In this document: positions 1 to 6,337 of the stretch, one piece after another
Layout: every line of letters starts with the position of its first letter
Position numbering within the stretch: the first letter of the stretch is position 1
Assembly (NCBI GenBank): GCA_021796155.1
Contig: JAJYOO010000150.1
Coordinates: 1-6,337, forward strand
Direction of reading: 5' to 3'
DNA length: 6,337 nucleotides
DNA from: Chloroflexota bacterium
GTDB lineage: Bacteria; Chloroflexota; Anaerolineae; Anaerolineales; Villigracilaceae
The notes under the pieces: model-generated
Seen by the model: the letters and a program-made list of their open reading frames with translations, nothing else
What the model was told of the DNA's origin: nothing
Database searches by the model: none
Made by a program: the position numbers and the translations under genes

Positions 1-1
1 A

Positions 2-841
2 CAGGTTGCGGTACATGCCAATCAGGGATACCCGCTCACCCTGATGGGATATGTTCGATTGTTTTTTCAGGACGCCCCTTTCCCCACGACATTATTCGTA
101 CTGGTGATTTTTTCAGTGACCGCCATTCTCCTGACACGGAACGCCGTTCGGATATTTGTAATGGGGTTGGTTTTCCTTCCTTTTCTGATGCTCAACCCCT
201 GGGTCTCGGCGCCTCTCATTGGATTTTTCCTGGGGGTCTACTTCCGGATGTTCTATGTTGTTCCGCTTTTTCTCCTGACCGGCATCACAGCCTCGGAATT
301 GTTCGACCGCTCCCAAAAATGGAGGCTGCCGCTTCGCATTTCCGCATGGTTTGCCGAGGCAATATTCATTGCGTTACTCATTGCATACTTTCCCACCTCG
401 GTGGTAAAGGGCCTGCATAATTTTCAAGATGAATTTTCCAATGCGGCGAGCCGGGCTGCCCAACAGTTGATCAGCGAAACTCCCAAAGGGTTAATGCTGG
501 CGCCATATCCTCTATCATCCGTCATATTTTCATTTGACCCGGGATATCCACAAATGTATGTAAGGCCGGATATCAGCGACACTTTTCTTTGGAAACAGGG
601 AAGGGAAGGCGAATCAATCGTACGGAAGGAGACATCGGATTTTCTTTTCGGCGAAAACCCGGCGGAAATAAATCAAAACTACCAGGCATTCACCTCCCTT
701 GTAAGAAAATATCCTGAAATAGAAATCATCGTGATAAACAAATCAATTTTGCGCTCCGTGCCGGCCGCGGTGACCTTTCTGAAACAGAACCGTTTTTCGA
801 ACAGCGCCGAAGCAGGACAATACATTGCCTTCTGGAAATGA
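2..841 (+). CDS. C-terminal part of a polytopic membrane protein with a soluble tail (5' truncated)
   Basis: The reading frame is open to the window edge. Fourteen in-frame codons lie before the ATG at base 44, so that ATG is probably an internal methionine and the true start lies outside; 279 residues are visible. Numbering from that ATG, hydrophobic segments lie at about 14-31, 35-52, 56-82 and 99-118. A soluble domain of about 145 residues follows to the TGA at 839-841. The basic stretch QKWRLPLR (91-98) before the last helix suggests a cytoplasmic turn, which places the soluble tail outside the membrane. The segment FRMFYVVPLF in the third hydrophobic stretch recalls bacterial membrane proteins of the DUF6077 type or other GT-C-like proteins, but this is only an impression. 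The gene converges on the minus-strand operon with a 43-base gap, so it is not co-transcribed with it. Its function is unknown; a glycosyltransferase-like or transport role is possible. That it is a real gene is well supported by the sustained membrane pattern; its identity is not. Confidence 0.8.
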   Translation, partial: QVAVHANQGYPLTLMGYVRLFFQDAPFPTTLFVLVIFSVTAILLTRNAVRIFVMGLVFLPFLMLNPWVSAPLIGFFLGVYFRMFYVVPLFLLTGITASELFDRSQKWRLPLRISAWFAEAIFIALLIAYFPTSVVKGLHNFQDEFSNAASRAAQQLISETPKGLMLAPYPLSSVIFSFDPGYPQMYVRPDISDTFLWKQGREGESIVRKETSDFLFGENPAEINQNYQAFTSLVRKYPEIEIIVINKSILRSVPAAVTFLKQNRFSNSAEAGQYIAFWK

Positions 842-884
842 TGCAGGATCGGATCATCGAGCAGCGCCGGTTTTTGTCGGGCGC

Positions 885-2870
885 CTACCTGCAGTCATGA
901 ATATCCAGCAGCCGCCGGAAATCCCTGCGATAATCCTTTTCGCCATGGATGCCATTCACTTGTGCGACTTGTTTTACGCATTCATTTTTGAACAGGGCCT
1001 GCTCAGCGGGAGTCATGTTATCCCAGTAATCACTGTCGAAATACATGTAATCGAATCCCGCGGCGTGAATCTTGAACGGATCGGGCGCGCCGGCCAAAGC
1101 CTGAAATTCCGGTGACGTCTGGTACCACGACGGAGACGATTTTGTAAAACGTCCAAAGACCGTCGGTGCGCGATAAACTGTCGGATCGAAAATCAAACTG
1201 CCGGGTTTCAACTTGTTCCAATAAGTCTGCGACATCTGCGCGTCCATCGGCGTGATGAACGTGGCATAAACCGGCTTTTGGATCGCGGCCAGTTGAACAC
1301 CGAAAAGAATCACCCCCGCGAACGTCGTCACAACGCCGCCGCTCAATGCGGCAACCTGCCATGCTCCGCTCCGTTTGCGAAGCCAAATCCACAGCAAAGG
1401 CACACTGTACAAAATGCACGCGAAGAACCATCCGCTCATCAAACGCGGCGTGGCCGTGAACAACGGGCCTTTGAACGCCACGAACAACGCGGGCAAACTC
1501 CACAGCGACGATGCGATCAACGCGGCTTCGAACCATTTGCCAATCCTGAAAGATTTCCATGCCCAAATCAAAACCAGCGGCGTGACCAAAATGATCGGTC
1601 CGATTTCCGCGAGCGCCGCGATCAATTGCGATACATTGAAAATGGATAACGAACCGAGATGCGCGGAAATAATTGACGGAGGCCAGACGAGGGTTGGTGA
1701 GGCGTCGAAGTAGCTGGCCGCGGTGCCTGCGGCACCACGAGCGCGGACGATTTCGGTGAACATCCCGCCTTGAGCGAGTGCCGCCAATCCGGCCGCGCCC
1801 AGAATCGCGATCCAAATCCAAAGCTCGCGCGGCAACTTCCACGAACGATTTACAATGATCCATGCGATGATGATAAGAAGAAAGCCAAGCCCGATCAAGC
1901 CGAACGAAACTTCATTGGCAATCGCCAGCGCCGCGATCAAAACCGATGTGATGATTGCCGCGCTCCAATGACGCCAGCGGCCAACGGTCATTAGAAGAAT
2001 CAACAGGATCAAAATGGCCGAGCCAGCAATGCCGGTGTACGCCATGATGTACGGCTGATTGATGCCCGTGTAAAACGCAAACGGAAACGGGATGGGTCCC
2101 GCGCCGTCAATCTTCCAATTGGATAACAGCGCATCAGCGAGATTTGGCGCGGTCGTGCTGGCCGAACCAATCAGTGTAATGTTGGATGAAATGATATTAA
2201 GAATCGGCTGGGGAAGCAGGAGCAAAAGCCAGCGCGTGCCGCCTGCAAATGCCAGCATGAAGCCCGTCAGGAATGCGGCAGCGCGATTCCGCGTTATTCG
2301 ATACGCCCACAAACCCGCCAGCATCAATGGCAGCGCAAGGACGAGGCCGCGCGCCAAATCCAGCGCGCTCCATGGGAACATGTGTGCCATCCGCATGAAT
2401 TCCGCGGAGATCAATAATAATAGATAATGATAGCCAAAATTCAGCGAGGGATCGAGCGCGAAATGCGGCGGGATGTCGCCGGTCGCCATCAGCGAAATGG
2501 TCGGGAGATTCTGATAATCATCGAAGATGCCGAGGCCATTGCCGATGGCATTGAACAGCAAAGTAAGAAGAATAAGCAGCAGCCATTGCGGCACAGAAAA
2601 TTCGATTTGCAGGTCGCGGCGGAACATAAACGCGGAGAGAAGACCAGCCGCAAAGACCAGCCCGGCAGAAAACCAGAACGCCGTCATGACCGGCAATCCG
2701 CGTGCAAGGAGATTTGCCAGCCAGGCCTGAAGCAACAACCCGGCGCCCAAACCGGTCATTGCATTCTCGCTGCCGCGCAGGCGAAAGAGCGAGGCGACCA
2801 ACAACCAGCCGCCCGCGATCCATAATAATGCCCATGCGAAAAACGGAATGATGTCCAGCAGAATTTTCAT
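885..2870 (-). CDS. GT-C-like polytopic membrane protein, putative glycosyltransferase
   Basis: This 661-residue protein has about 12 hydrophobic segments between residues 6 and 530 and a soluble C-terminal domain at 531-661. After the fourth segment (about 95-112) comes a loop with adjacent acidic residues D117-D118 in FDDYQNLP, then NFGYHYL at 144-150. An acidic pair in the first large outward loop is typical of GT-C glycosyltransferases, which take sugars from polyprenyl-phosphate carriers. Basic RR at 84-85 before that helix and RKR at 498-500 before the last one place both the acidic loop and the C-terminal domain outside. The tail has two cysteines (C631, C660) and a basic FRRLLDI stretch near its end. 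The ATG at 2870 lies six bases after the methyltransferase stop. I see no clear Shine-Dalgarno sequence, so translation is probably coupled to the gene upstream. It is the last gene of the operon, ending in TAG. The GT-C assignment is inferred from architecture; donor and acceptor are unknown, and another membrane-enzyme family cannot be excluded. Confidence 0.88.
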   Translation of the reverse strand: MKILLDIIPFFAWALLWIAGGWLLVASLFRLRGSENAMTGLGAGLLLQAWLANLLARGLPVMTAFWFSAGLVFAAGLLSAFMFRRDLQIEFSVPQWLLLILLTLLFNAIGNGLGIFDDYQNLPTISLMATGDIPPHFALDPSLNFGYHYLLLLISAEFMRMAHMFPWSALDLARGLVLALPLMLAGLWAYRITRNRAAAFLTGFMLAFAGGTRWLLLLLPQPILNIISSNITLIGSASTTAPNLADALLSNWKIDGAGPIPFPFAFYTGINQPYIMAYTGIAGSAILILLILLMTVGRWRHWSAAIITSVLIAALAIANEVSFGLIGLGFLLIIIAWIIVNRSWKLPRELWIWIAILGAAGLAALAQGGMFTEIVRARGAAGTAASYFDASPTLVWPPSIISAHLGSLSIFNVSQLIAALAEIGPIILVTPLVLIWAWKSFRIGKWFEAALIASSLWSLPALFVAFKGPLFTATPRLMSGWFFACILYSVPLLWIWLRKRSGAWQVAALSGGVVTTFAGVILFGVQLAAIQKPVYATFITPMDAQMSQTYWNKLKPGSLIFDPTVYRAPTVFGRFTKSSPSWYQTSPEFQALAGAPDPFKIHAAGFDYMYFDSDYWDNMTPAEQALFKNECVKQVAQVNGIHGEKDYRRDFRRLLDIHDCR

Positions 2871-2876
2871 GGCTGA

Positions 2877-3701
2877 TTATTTGCGCGGCCGGGATGCGAT
2901 CACAAGAAGCAGTGTAACGCTGTCGTTCTGCAAATTGCCGCTCACAAATTCAGGCCGGATGCGCGGGCGCGCCTTTTCAAAAGCGGCTTCATCGCGCTCC
3001 AGAATTTGAATTTCAATTTTTTCAAAATATTTTTCGAGGACTCGGCGATAATCCCATAAGCGATAACGATTGTGATTGCTGGTCGGATTCAGCCAGCCGC
3101 GCCATGCGCGTTCGGAGTACATTAGCATTTCAAACGGATAGTTGAAGAAGTGATCGCGCAAATCCACGTAATGAATGTGAAGGCCGTCCGGTTTGGTCAG
3201 CGCGACGAGGGAACGCGTGATGCCGCCCACATCGTCGAGGTGCTCGTAAACAGAACTGCTGAGGACCAAATCAACGGGAGGAAATTCGGGCGAGGGGCGA
3301 ACGTCGCGGATGTCAGCCTGGAGCAGGGTCATCTGCCCGGGGCGAGGGCGCGGCCGCCCGTTGTCCAGGAAAAGAGCCGAATCAAATTTTGGAAGAAGTG
3401 CCGCATTGTGAGAATCGTCCGGCGGCGCATATTTGTCACACAAGATAACGTGTCCCGCACCGGCATCCAGCAAACCAATGCCAAGATCAAATCGTCCGCC
3501 ATATCCAAAGACAAGAACACGTTTGCCGTTCAACGAATCGCCGCGCGATTTGAGAACTTCAAGGTAGCGGTTGACGGCATCTCGAGGCGACATCGTTTCG
3601 AGTCCCGGACGGATGACGATGGATCGCAGTAAAAGAAACCGCGTCAGGCCTTCGGGCATGAAATGGCGAATCAAACGCGGCACCAGATAAGGCAAATTCA
3701 A
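2877..3701 (-). CDS. Class I SAM-dependent methyltransferase
   Basis: The gene encodes a probable cytoplasmic enzyme that transfers a methyl group from S-adenosylmethionine. Counted from the TTG start (274 residues), the glycine-rich SAM-binding motif I is VLVFGYGGRFDLGIG (about 62-76), followed by CDKY (88-91) at the end of the second strand. An acidic LLQADIRD lies near 126-133, and DLVLSSSVYEHLDDV (144-158) is the motif around strand 4. The C-terminal half has VDLRDHFF and NHNRYRLWDYRR, a pattern I associate with methyltransferases in surface-polysaccharide clusters. The N-terminal 35 residues are hydrophobic and basic and could touch the membrane. I chose TTG at 3701 because GGAGG lies six bases before it and it follows the upstream stop by two bases. 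An upstream ATG at 3731 would give 284 residues and a 28-base overlap, but has only a weak GAG close by. The gene sits between two GT-C-like genes, which suggests a glycan or glycolipid substrate; the substrate itself is not readable. The fold assignment is firm, the start less so. Confidence 0.92.
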   Translation of the reverse strand: MNLPYLVPRLIRHFMPEGLTRFLLLRSIVIRPGLETMSPRDAVNRYLEVLKSRGDSLNGKRVLVFGYGGRFDLGIGLLDAGAGHVILCDKYAPPDDSHNAALLPKFDSALFLDNGRPRPRPGQMTLLQADIRDVRPSPEFPPVDLVLSSSVYEHLDDVGGITRSLVALTKPDGLHIHYVDLRDHFFNYPFEMLMYSERAWRGWLNPTSNHNRYRLWDYRRVLEKYFEKIEIQILERDEAAFEKARPRIRPEFVSGNLQNDSVTLLLVIASRPRK

Positions 3702-3703
3702 AA

Positions 3704-6076
3704 TTATCCTCCGCCCAGATATTGTTTGCATCCGCTCGTGTCACTGCGGGGAACCAACAACTGAACTCGATTTTCGGCGTCTGTGAAAATTGGTTTATAG
3801 AAGCATAATGTCGGATCGGAAACCCATTTGACCCACGCATTGTTCTCATCGGGGAATGGGCTGGCGCTGTCACCTTCGCTTTTGATCACATGCTTGAGCG
3901 GCTCGCTGACAATGAGGGCAAAGCGCCTGTTCGACAAGTCAACATAATATTGATGGAAATATTCCGCGTTCGAGGCCAGCGATTGATCCATCATATATTT
4001 CTTTTCGTAATCCGAGACCAGCGGCACGTTTCGGATATAACCGAATGACAACAACTGGCGCTCGTCCATGAACAAGACCGGGCCTGTTTGACTGGCTTGC
4101 GTGACCTGCGCGCGGATGGTTTGGAGAGTCTGTTGAACCTGAGTGTTGGGAGGTAAATTCAAAGTAGCGGGAGTTGATTGCTTGACAAATGGCATGAACG
4201 GATAAACGATCATCAAGAAGGACCAGCATAATAATGCTTGAATCCAAAACGGCCATGAACCAAGATTGAGTTCACCTTCCTTCCACATGGAATAAATCCC
4301 CAACGAGAAGACAAACGTCAAAGTGACCAGGTACATATCGAGGTTGTGAAGGTCACCGCCGCCGCCGATCTTTGTGCTGACCACCAAGCCGGCGCCAAGA
4401 AAGCCCAAAAGTCCGACCCAGACCGCCAGCATTTGCAGCCAGTCCAATTTCCAGCGCCGCGAAGCCATCCACCAAGCGAGGATAATAAGCAAAGGTCCGG
4501 TAACGATCAACGTCCCGAAGACGATGCCCATCGAATACGTCTGGTTGGGAAACAGGCGATACCACAACAACGGCTGGCTGGCCGTCAGACTTTCAGAGGC
4601 GCCATAACTTGCAATATACTTTTTGCCGACGAGGAAACCAGCGACCACTCCGGATAATCCAACAAGCACCGTTGGAAGAATTTTGCGAATGAAAGATGAA
4701 TTGCGCTGCGGATAATAAAGAAGCAGGTCCGCGAGCACGGCCCAGGCCGCGGGCGCGAGGAACCACGTCCAGCGGCTCAAACTGGCATAGACACTGGCAA
4801 TGACAACCAGCGCAACGCGTTTCCATAAAGAAGGTTCGAACACGGTAAGAAGAAGGATGATCGCGGAAAGCAGGATCGGCGCGTAAACGGGAGTCAGGAC
4901 GATGAAGAAAAGGGCAATCCACAACGCGAGCGCATATCGAATAAAGGGATCGGCAATCTTCCGGCTGGCGAGCCATGCAAACAACGCGGGCGGAACGATC
5001 AATAACACCCCACCCCAGAGACGATGAAACCAAATCGGCAGGCTGGGAATCAGGAAGGGAAGTCCCCACAAAACAAAACGTCCTGGCGCGTTGTAGGTGT
5101 ACGGATTGACAATCGGCAGTACTGCGTCGTAAATTCTCTGGCCGAAGATCATCGAATAATCGTAAAAGCGGTTGCCCTCCGACCACGTCAACGAGAACGG
5201 GTAATTGGAAGCGAGGTAGGTGTCATTGATGATGGAGGCGATGAGCAGGATAATTCCCAAACCCAGCATGCCCGTTTCGATAGACAAAAAATTTCCCTTA
5301 TTGGATGTGAGGAGAAAAGCTGCCGCTAAAGACAGCAGGGCGATGAAAGCAAATCGCAGACTTGCATTGAACCAATAAAGCGACGGGCCGGATAACAAGC
5401 GCAATAAGACCAGCAGGATCAGGACAAGGGCAACCGCGGCCCATTGCAAACGTCCGAGCGAGGCGCGCCAATCGCGCAGACGTTGACCGAGCGCGTCGAA
5501 GCGGCTGGAATATCCAGCGTAGATCAATCCGAGAACGAACAGACCTTCGATCAAGGCGGCAGAGCGCGAGGCCAGTTCCGTTAGAAAATAAGCGCGGACT
5601 TCCGCAACACTGCTGACGTAAAGAAACAAGGCAAGAGATAAAACAGCTTCCCGCCAGCCAAAACCATTATGAGGGTCGGATAGAAAGAATGAAATCCAGC
5701 AAGCCAGCGCAATGGACAATGCGAACCGCGTCCACTGGCCGGGGAAATCCACAACCCACGGCGAGTAAAGGAGAATCCATAGGAAAACCAATAACAAAAA
5801 TAGTGCCGCGAGCCATCCCAGCCACTTTATGCGCGGCACAAGTTTGGAGATTTTTTGTGCGGCAGCCGGAGATAATAAGCCCAGAAATGCAAGCGCCAGT
5901 CCCGAAATCAATATCACAGCGAACAAGACCAGCGCAAGCAGGCCCCTAAGCGAAAGCAGCGCAATCCAATCGTGGCTGGCAAAATACCAGGAATAGATTT
6001 CTCGAATGGCCGCTAAAAGAGCCAGGGACAAACCAAGCAGGAGGAACTTCTTTTGAAGTGACTGACTTTTTTCCAT
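3704..6076 (-). CDS. Large GT-C-like polytopic membrane protein with extracytoplasmic C-terminal domain
   Basis: From the ATG at 6076 the protein has 790 residues. About 16-18 hydrophobic segments fill residues 10-629, and a soluble domain of about 160 residues closes it. The helix at about 268-286 leads into an outward loop WSEGNRFYDYS (298-308), rich in acidic and aromatic residues, which could play the role of the acidic catalytic loop of GT-C enzymes. A second conspicuous stretch, KIGGGGDLHNLDMYL (569-583), lies at the head of a late helix. Basic stretches such as SSRFDALGQRLRDWR (190-204) fix cytoplasmic loops and place both the SEGN loop and the C-terminal domain outside. The tail has cysteines near 758 and 783 and ends in three glycines. 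Start choice: the frame extends to a TTG at 6109 (801 residues), but MEKSQSLQKK just before the first helix looks like a natural N-terminus. Neither start has a clear Shine-Dalgarno sequence. It is the first gene of the operon visible here. A glycosyltransferase role is inferred from architecture only; I do not recognise the exact family. Confidence 0.87.
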   Translation of the reverse strand: MEKSQSLQKKFLLLGLSLALLAAIREIYSWYFASHDWIALLSLRGLLALVLFAVILISGLALAFLGLLSPAAAQKISKLVPRIKWLGWLAALFLLLVFLWILLYSPWVVDFPGQWTRFALSIALACWISFFLSDPHNGFGWREAVLSLALFLYVSSVAEVRAYFLTELASRSAALIEGLFVLGLIYAGYSSRFDALGQRLRDWRASLGRLQWAAVALVLILLVLLRLLSGPSLYWFNASLRFAFIALLSLAAAFLLTSNKGNFLSIETGMLGLGIILLIASIINDTYLASNYPFSLTWSEGNRFYDYSMIFGQRIYDAVLPIVNPYTYNAPGRFVLWGLPFLIPSLPIWFHRLWGGVLLIVPPALFAWLASRKIADPFIRYALALWIALFFIVLTPVYAPILLSAIILLLTVFEPSLWKRVALVVIASVYASLSRWTWFLAPAAWAVLADLLLYYPQRNSSFIRKILPTVLVGLSGVVAGFLVGKKYIASYGASESLTASQPLLWYRLFPNQTYSMGIVFGTLIVTGPLLIILAWWMASRRWKLDWLQMLAVWVGLLGFLGAGLVVSTKIGGGGDLHNLDMYLVTLTFVFSLGIYSMWKEGELNLGSWPFWIQALLCWSFLMIVYPFMPFVKQSTPATLNLPPNTQVQQTLQTIRAQVTQASQTGPVLFMDERQLLSFGYIRNVPLVSDYEKKYMMDQSLASNAEYFHQYYVDLSNRRFALIVSEPLKHVIKSEGDSASPFPDENNAWVKWVSDPTLCFYKPIFTDAENRVQLLVPRSDTSGCKQYLGGG
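3708..3712 (-). promoter_or_regulatory. Shine-Dalgarno site for the methyltransferase
   Basis: On the minus strand GGAGG is followed by six bases (ATAATT) and then TTG at 3701. The motif is part of the last two glycine codons (GGC GGA GGA TAA) of the upstream membrane-protein gene, so that gene's C-terminal glycine run also serves as the ribosome binding site. This is the strongest such site in the window. It favours the TTG start over the ATG at 3731, which would lie upstream of it. Confidence 0.7.
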
Positions 6077-6112
6077 GGGAGAACTTTTGAAAGTGTTTTG
6101 AAAATCCAAAAA

Positions 6113-6164
6113 TTTAACCAGAGATAAACGGAGATGAACGTCGATTCGGTTCGATAAACACCGA
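6113..6164. repeat. Short imperfect 10-base-periodic repeat upstream of the operon
   Basis: Read on the plus strand, two adjacent ten-base units, GAGATAAACG (6121-6130) and GAGATGAACG (6131-6140), differ at one base. After a ten-base spacer unit (TCGATTCGGT), TCGATAAACA (6151-6160) keeps the same phase and shares the core GATAAAC. The flanks are AACCA on the left and CCGA on the right. The block resembles degenerate non-coding sequences of the form 'aaccacagataaacacagatgaac' that recur in many environmental bacterial genomes; that resemblance is from memory. It lies in the 261-base non-coding stretch (6077-6337) upstream of the operon and could belong to its 5' leader. Bases 6165-6337 contain no gene, promoter or structure that I can support. 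Confidence 0.4.
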
Positions 6165-6337
6165 AAAGGCAGCTTTCAAAGCAGGGGAATCCAGGAATCG
6201 CGGTCCATCTTTGTTCAACGCCCTGCGCCCATCCAGGGTCTCCAATGAATCCAAATTTCCAGACGCTCGTTCATGACATTTCAATCGAAACAATCAGGAA
6301 CCCATTTTACCCAATTATTTCCAAAGGCGTTCGATTT

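Noticed and set aside
843..892. Nested inverted repeat at the convergent junction (GCAGG/CCTGC outside, GCGCC/GGCGC inside, TTTTT in the loop) as a terminator
   Set aside because: The inner stem is only five base pairs with an 11-base loop, the T run sits in the loop instead of after the stem, and no T tract follows on either strand.
825..1115. Plus-strand open frame starting within the end of the partial gene and crossing the convergent junction
   Set aside because: It runs antisense through the conserved-looking end of the 661-residue gene and its product looks like antisense translation.
1030..1863. Minus-strand open frame of 277 codons inside the 661-residue gene
   Set aside because: It lies in another frame of the same strand, its product is rich in Arg, Asp and His with no domain pattern, and the enclosing frame has a clear membrane-protein pattern. 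It is a shadow.
3150..3632. Plus-strand open frame of 160 codons opposite the methyltransferase
   Set aside because: It is antisense to a gene with clear SAM-binding motifs and shows no recognisable domain or ribosome binding site.
4593..5186. Minus-strand open frame of 197 codons inside the large membrane-protein gene
   Set aside because: The product is rich in Arg, Cys and Ser with no coherent domain, and the host frame shows regular membrane helices across the same bases.
6151..6179. Possible sigma70 promoter on the minus strand (TTGAAA, 17 bases, TATCGA)
   Set aside because: The first box matches five of six consensus bases but the second only three of six. Such matches are expected by chance, and the second box overlaps the repeat block.
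6107..6337. Stop-free stretch on the minus strand upstream of the operon as a small gene
   Set aside because: It has no convincing start codon or ribosome binding site, and the translation shows no domain or compositional bias typical of a protein.

Overview
The window holds three complete protein genes on the minus strand and the 3' end of a fourth gene on the plus strand that converges on them. No RNA gene, transposase, CRISPR array, defence system or phage gene is visible. Base composition is moderate. The large polytopic membrane proteins with extracytoplasmic tails and the tight operon packing fit an environmental bacterium. My impression of the protein style (FDDYQNLP, NFGYHYL, WSEGNRFYDYS) is that it resembles Chloroflexota/Anaerolineae, but this comes from memory of similar proteins and was not tested by a search.

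Layout: bases 2-841 (+) encode the C-terminal part of a multi-pass membrane protein ending in a soluble domain of about 145 residues. A 43-base gap separates its stop from the stop of the minus-strand operon. Reading the operon in its own direction, from high to low coordinates, it contains: (i) a roughly 790-residue GT-C-like membrane protein (6076-3704); (ii) a class I SAM-dependent methyltransferase (3701-2877), two bases after the first stop, with a strong ribosome binding site buried in the last codons of the upstream gene and a probable TTG start; (iii) a 661-residue GT-C-like membrane protein (2870-885), six bases after the methyltransferase stop. Bases 6077-6337 are intergenic and carry a short, imperfect 10-base-periodic repeat near the operon. 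Bases 6165-6337 show no gene or structure I can support.

How the genes may work together (inference): the two large proteins have the layout of polyprenyl-phosphate-dependent glycosyltransferases. That layout is many membrane helices, an acidic motif in an outward-facing loop, and a soluble C-terminal domain that the positive-inside rule places outside the cell. A small-molecule-type methyltransferase translated between them would fit a cell-surface glycan or glycolipid pathway, with methylation in the cytoplasm and sugar transfer outside. The substrate cannot be read from the sequence. The most interesting points are the repeated 'helical core plus extracytoplasmic tail' design in three different proteins and the buried RBS/TTG junction.
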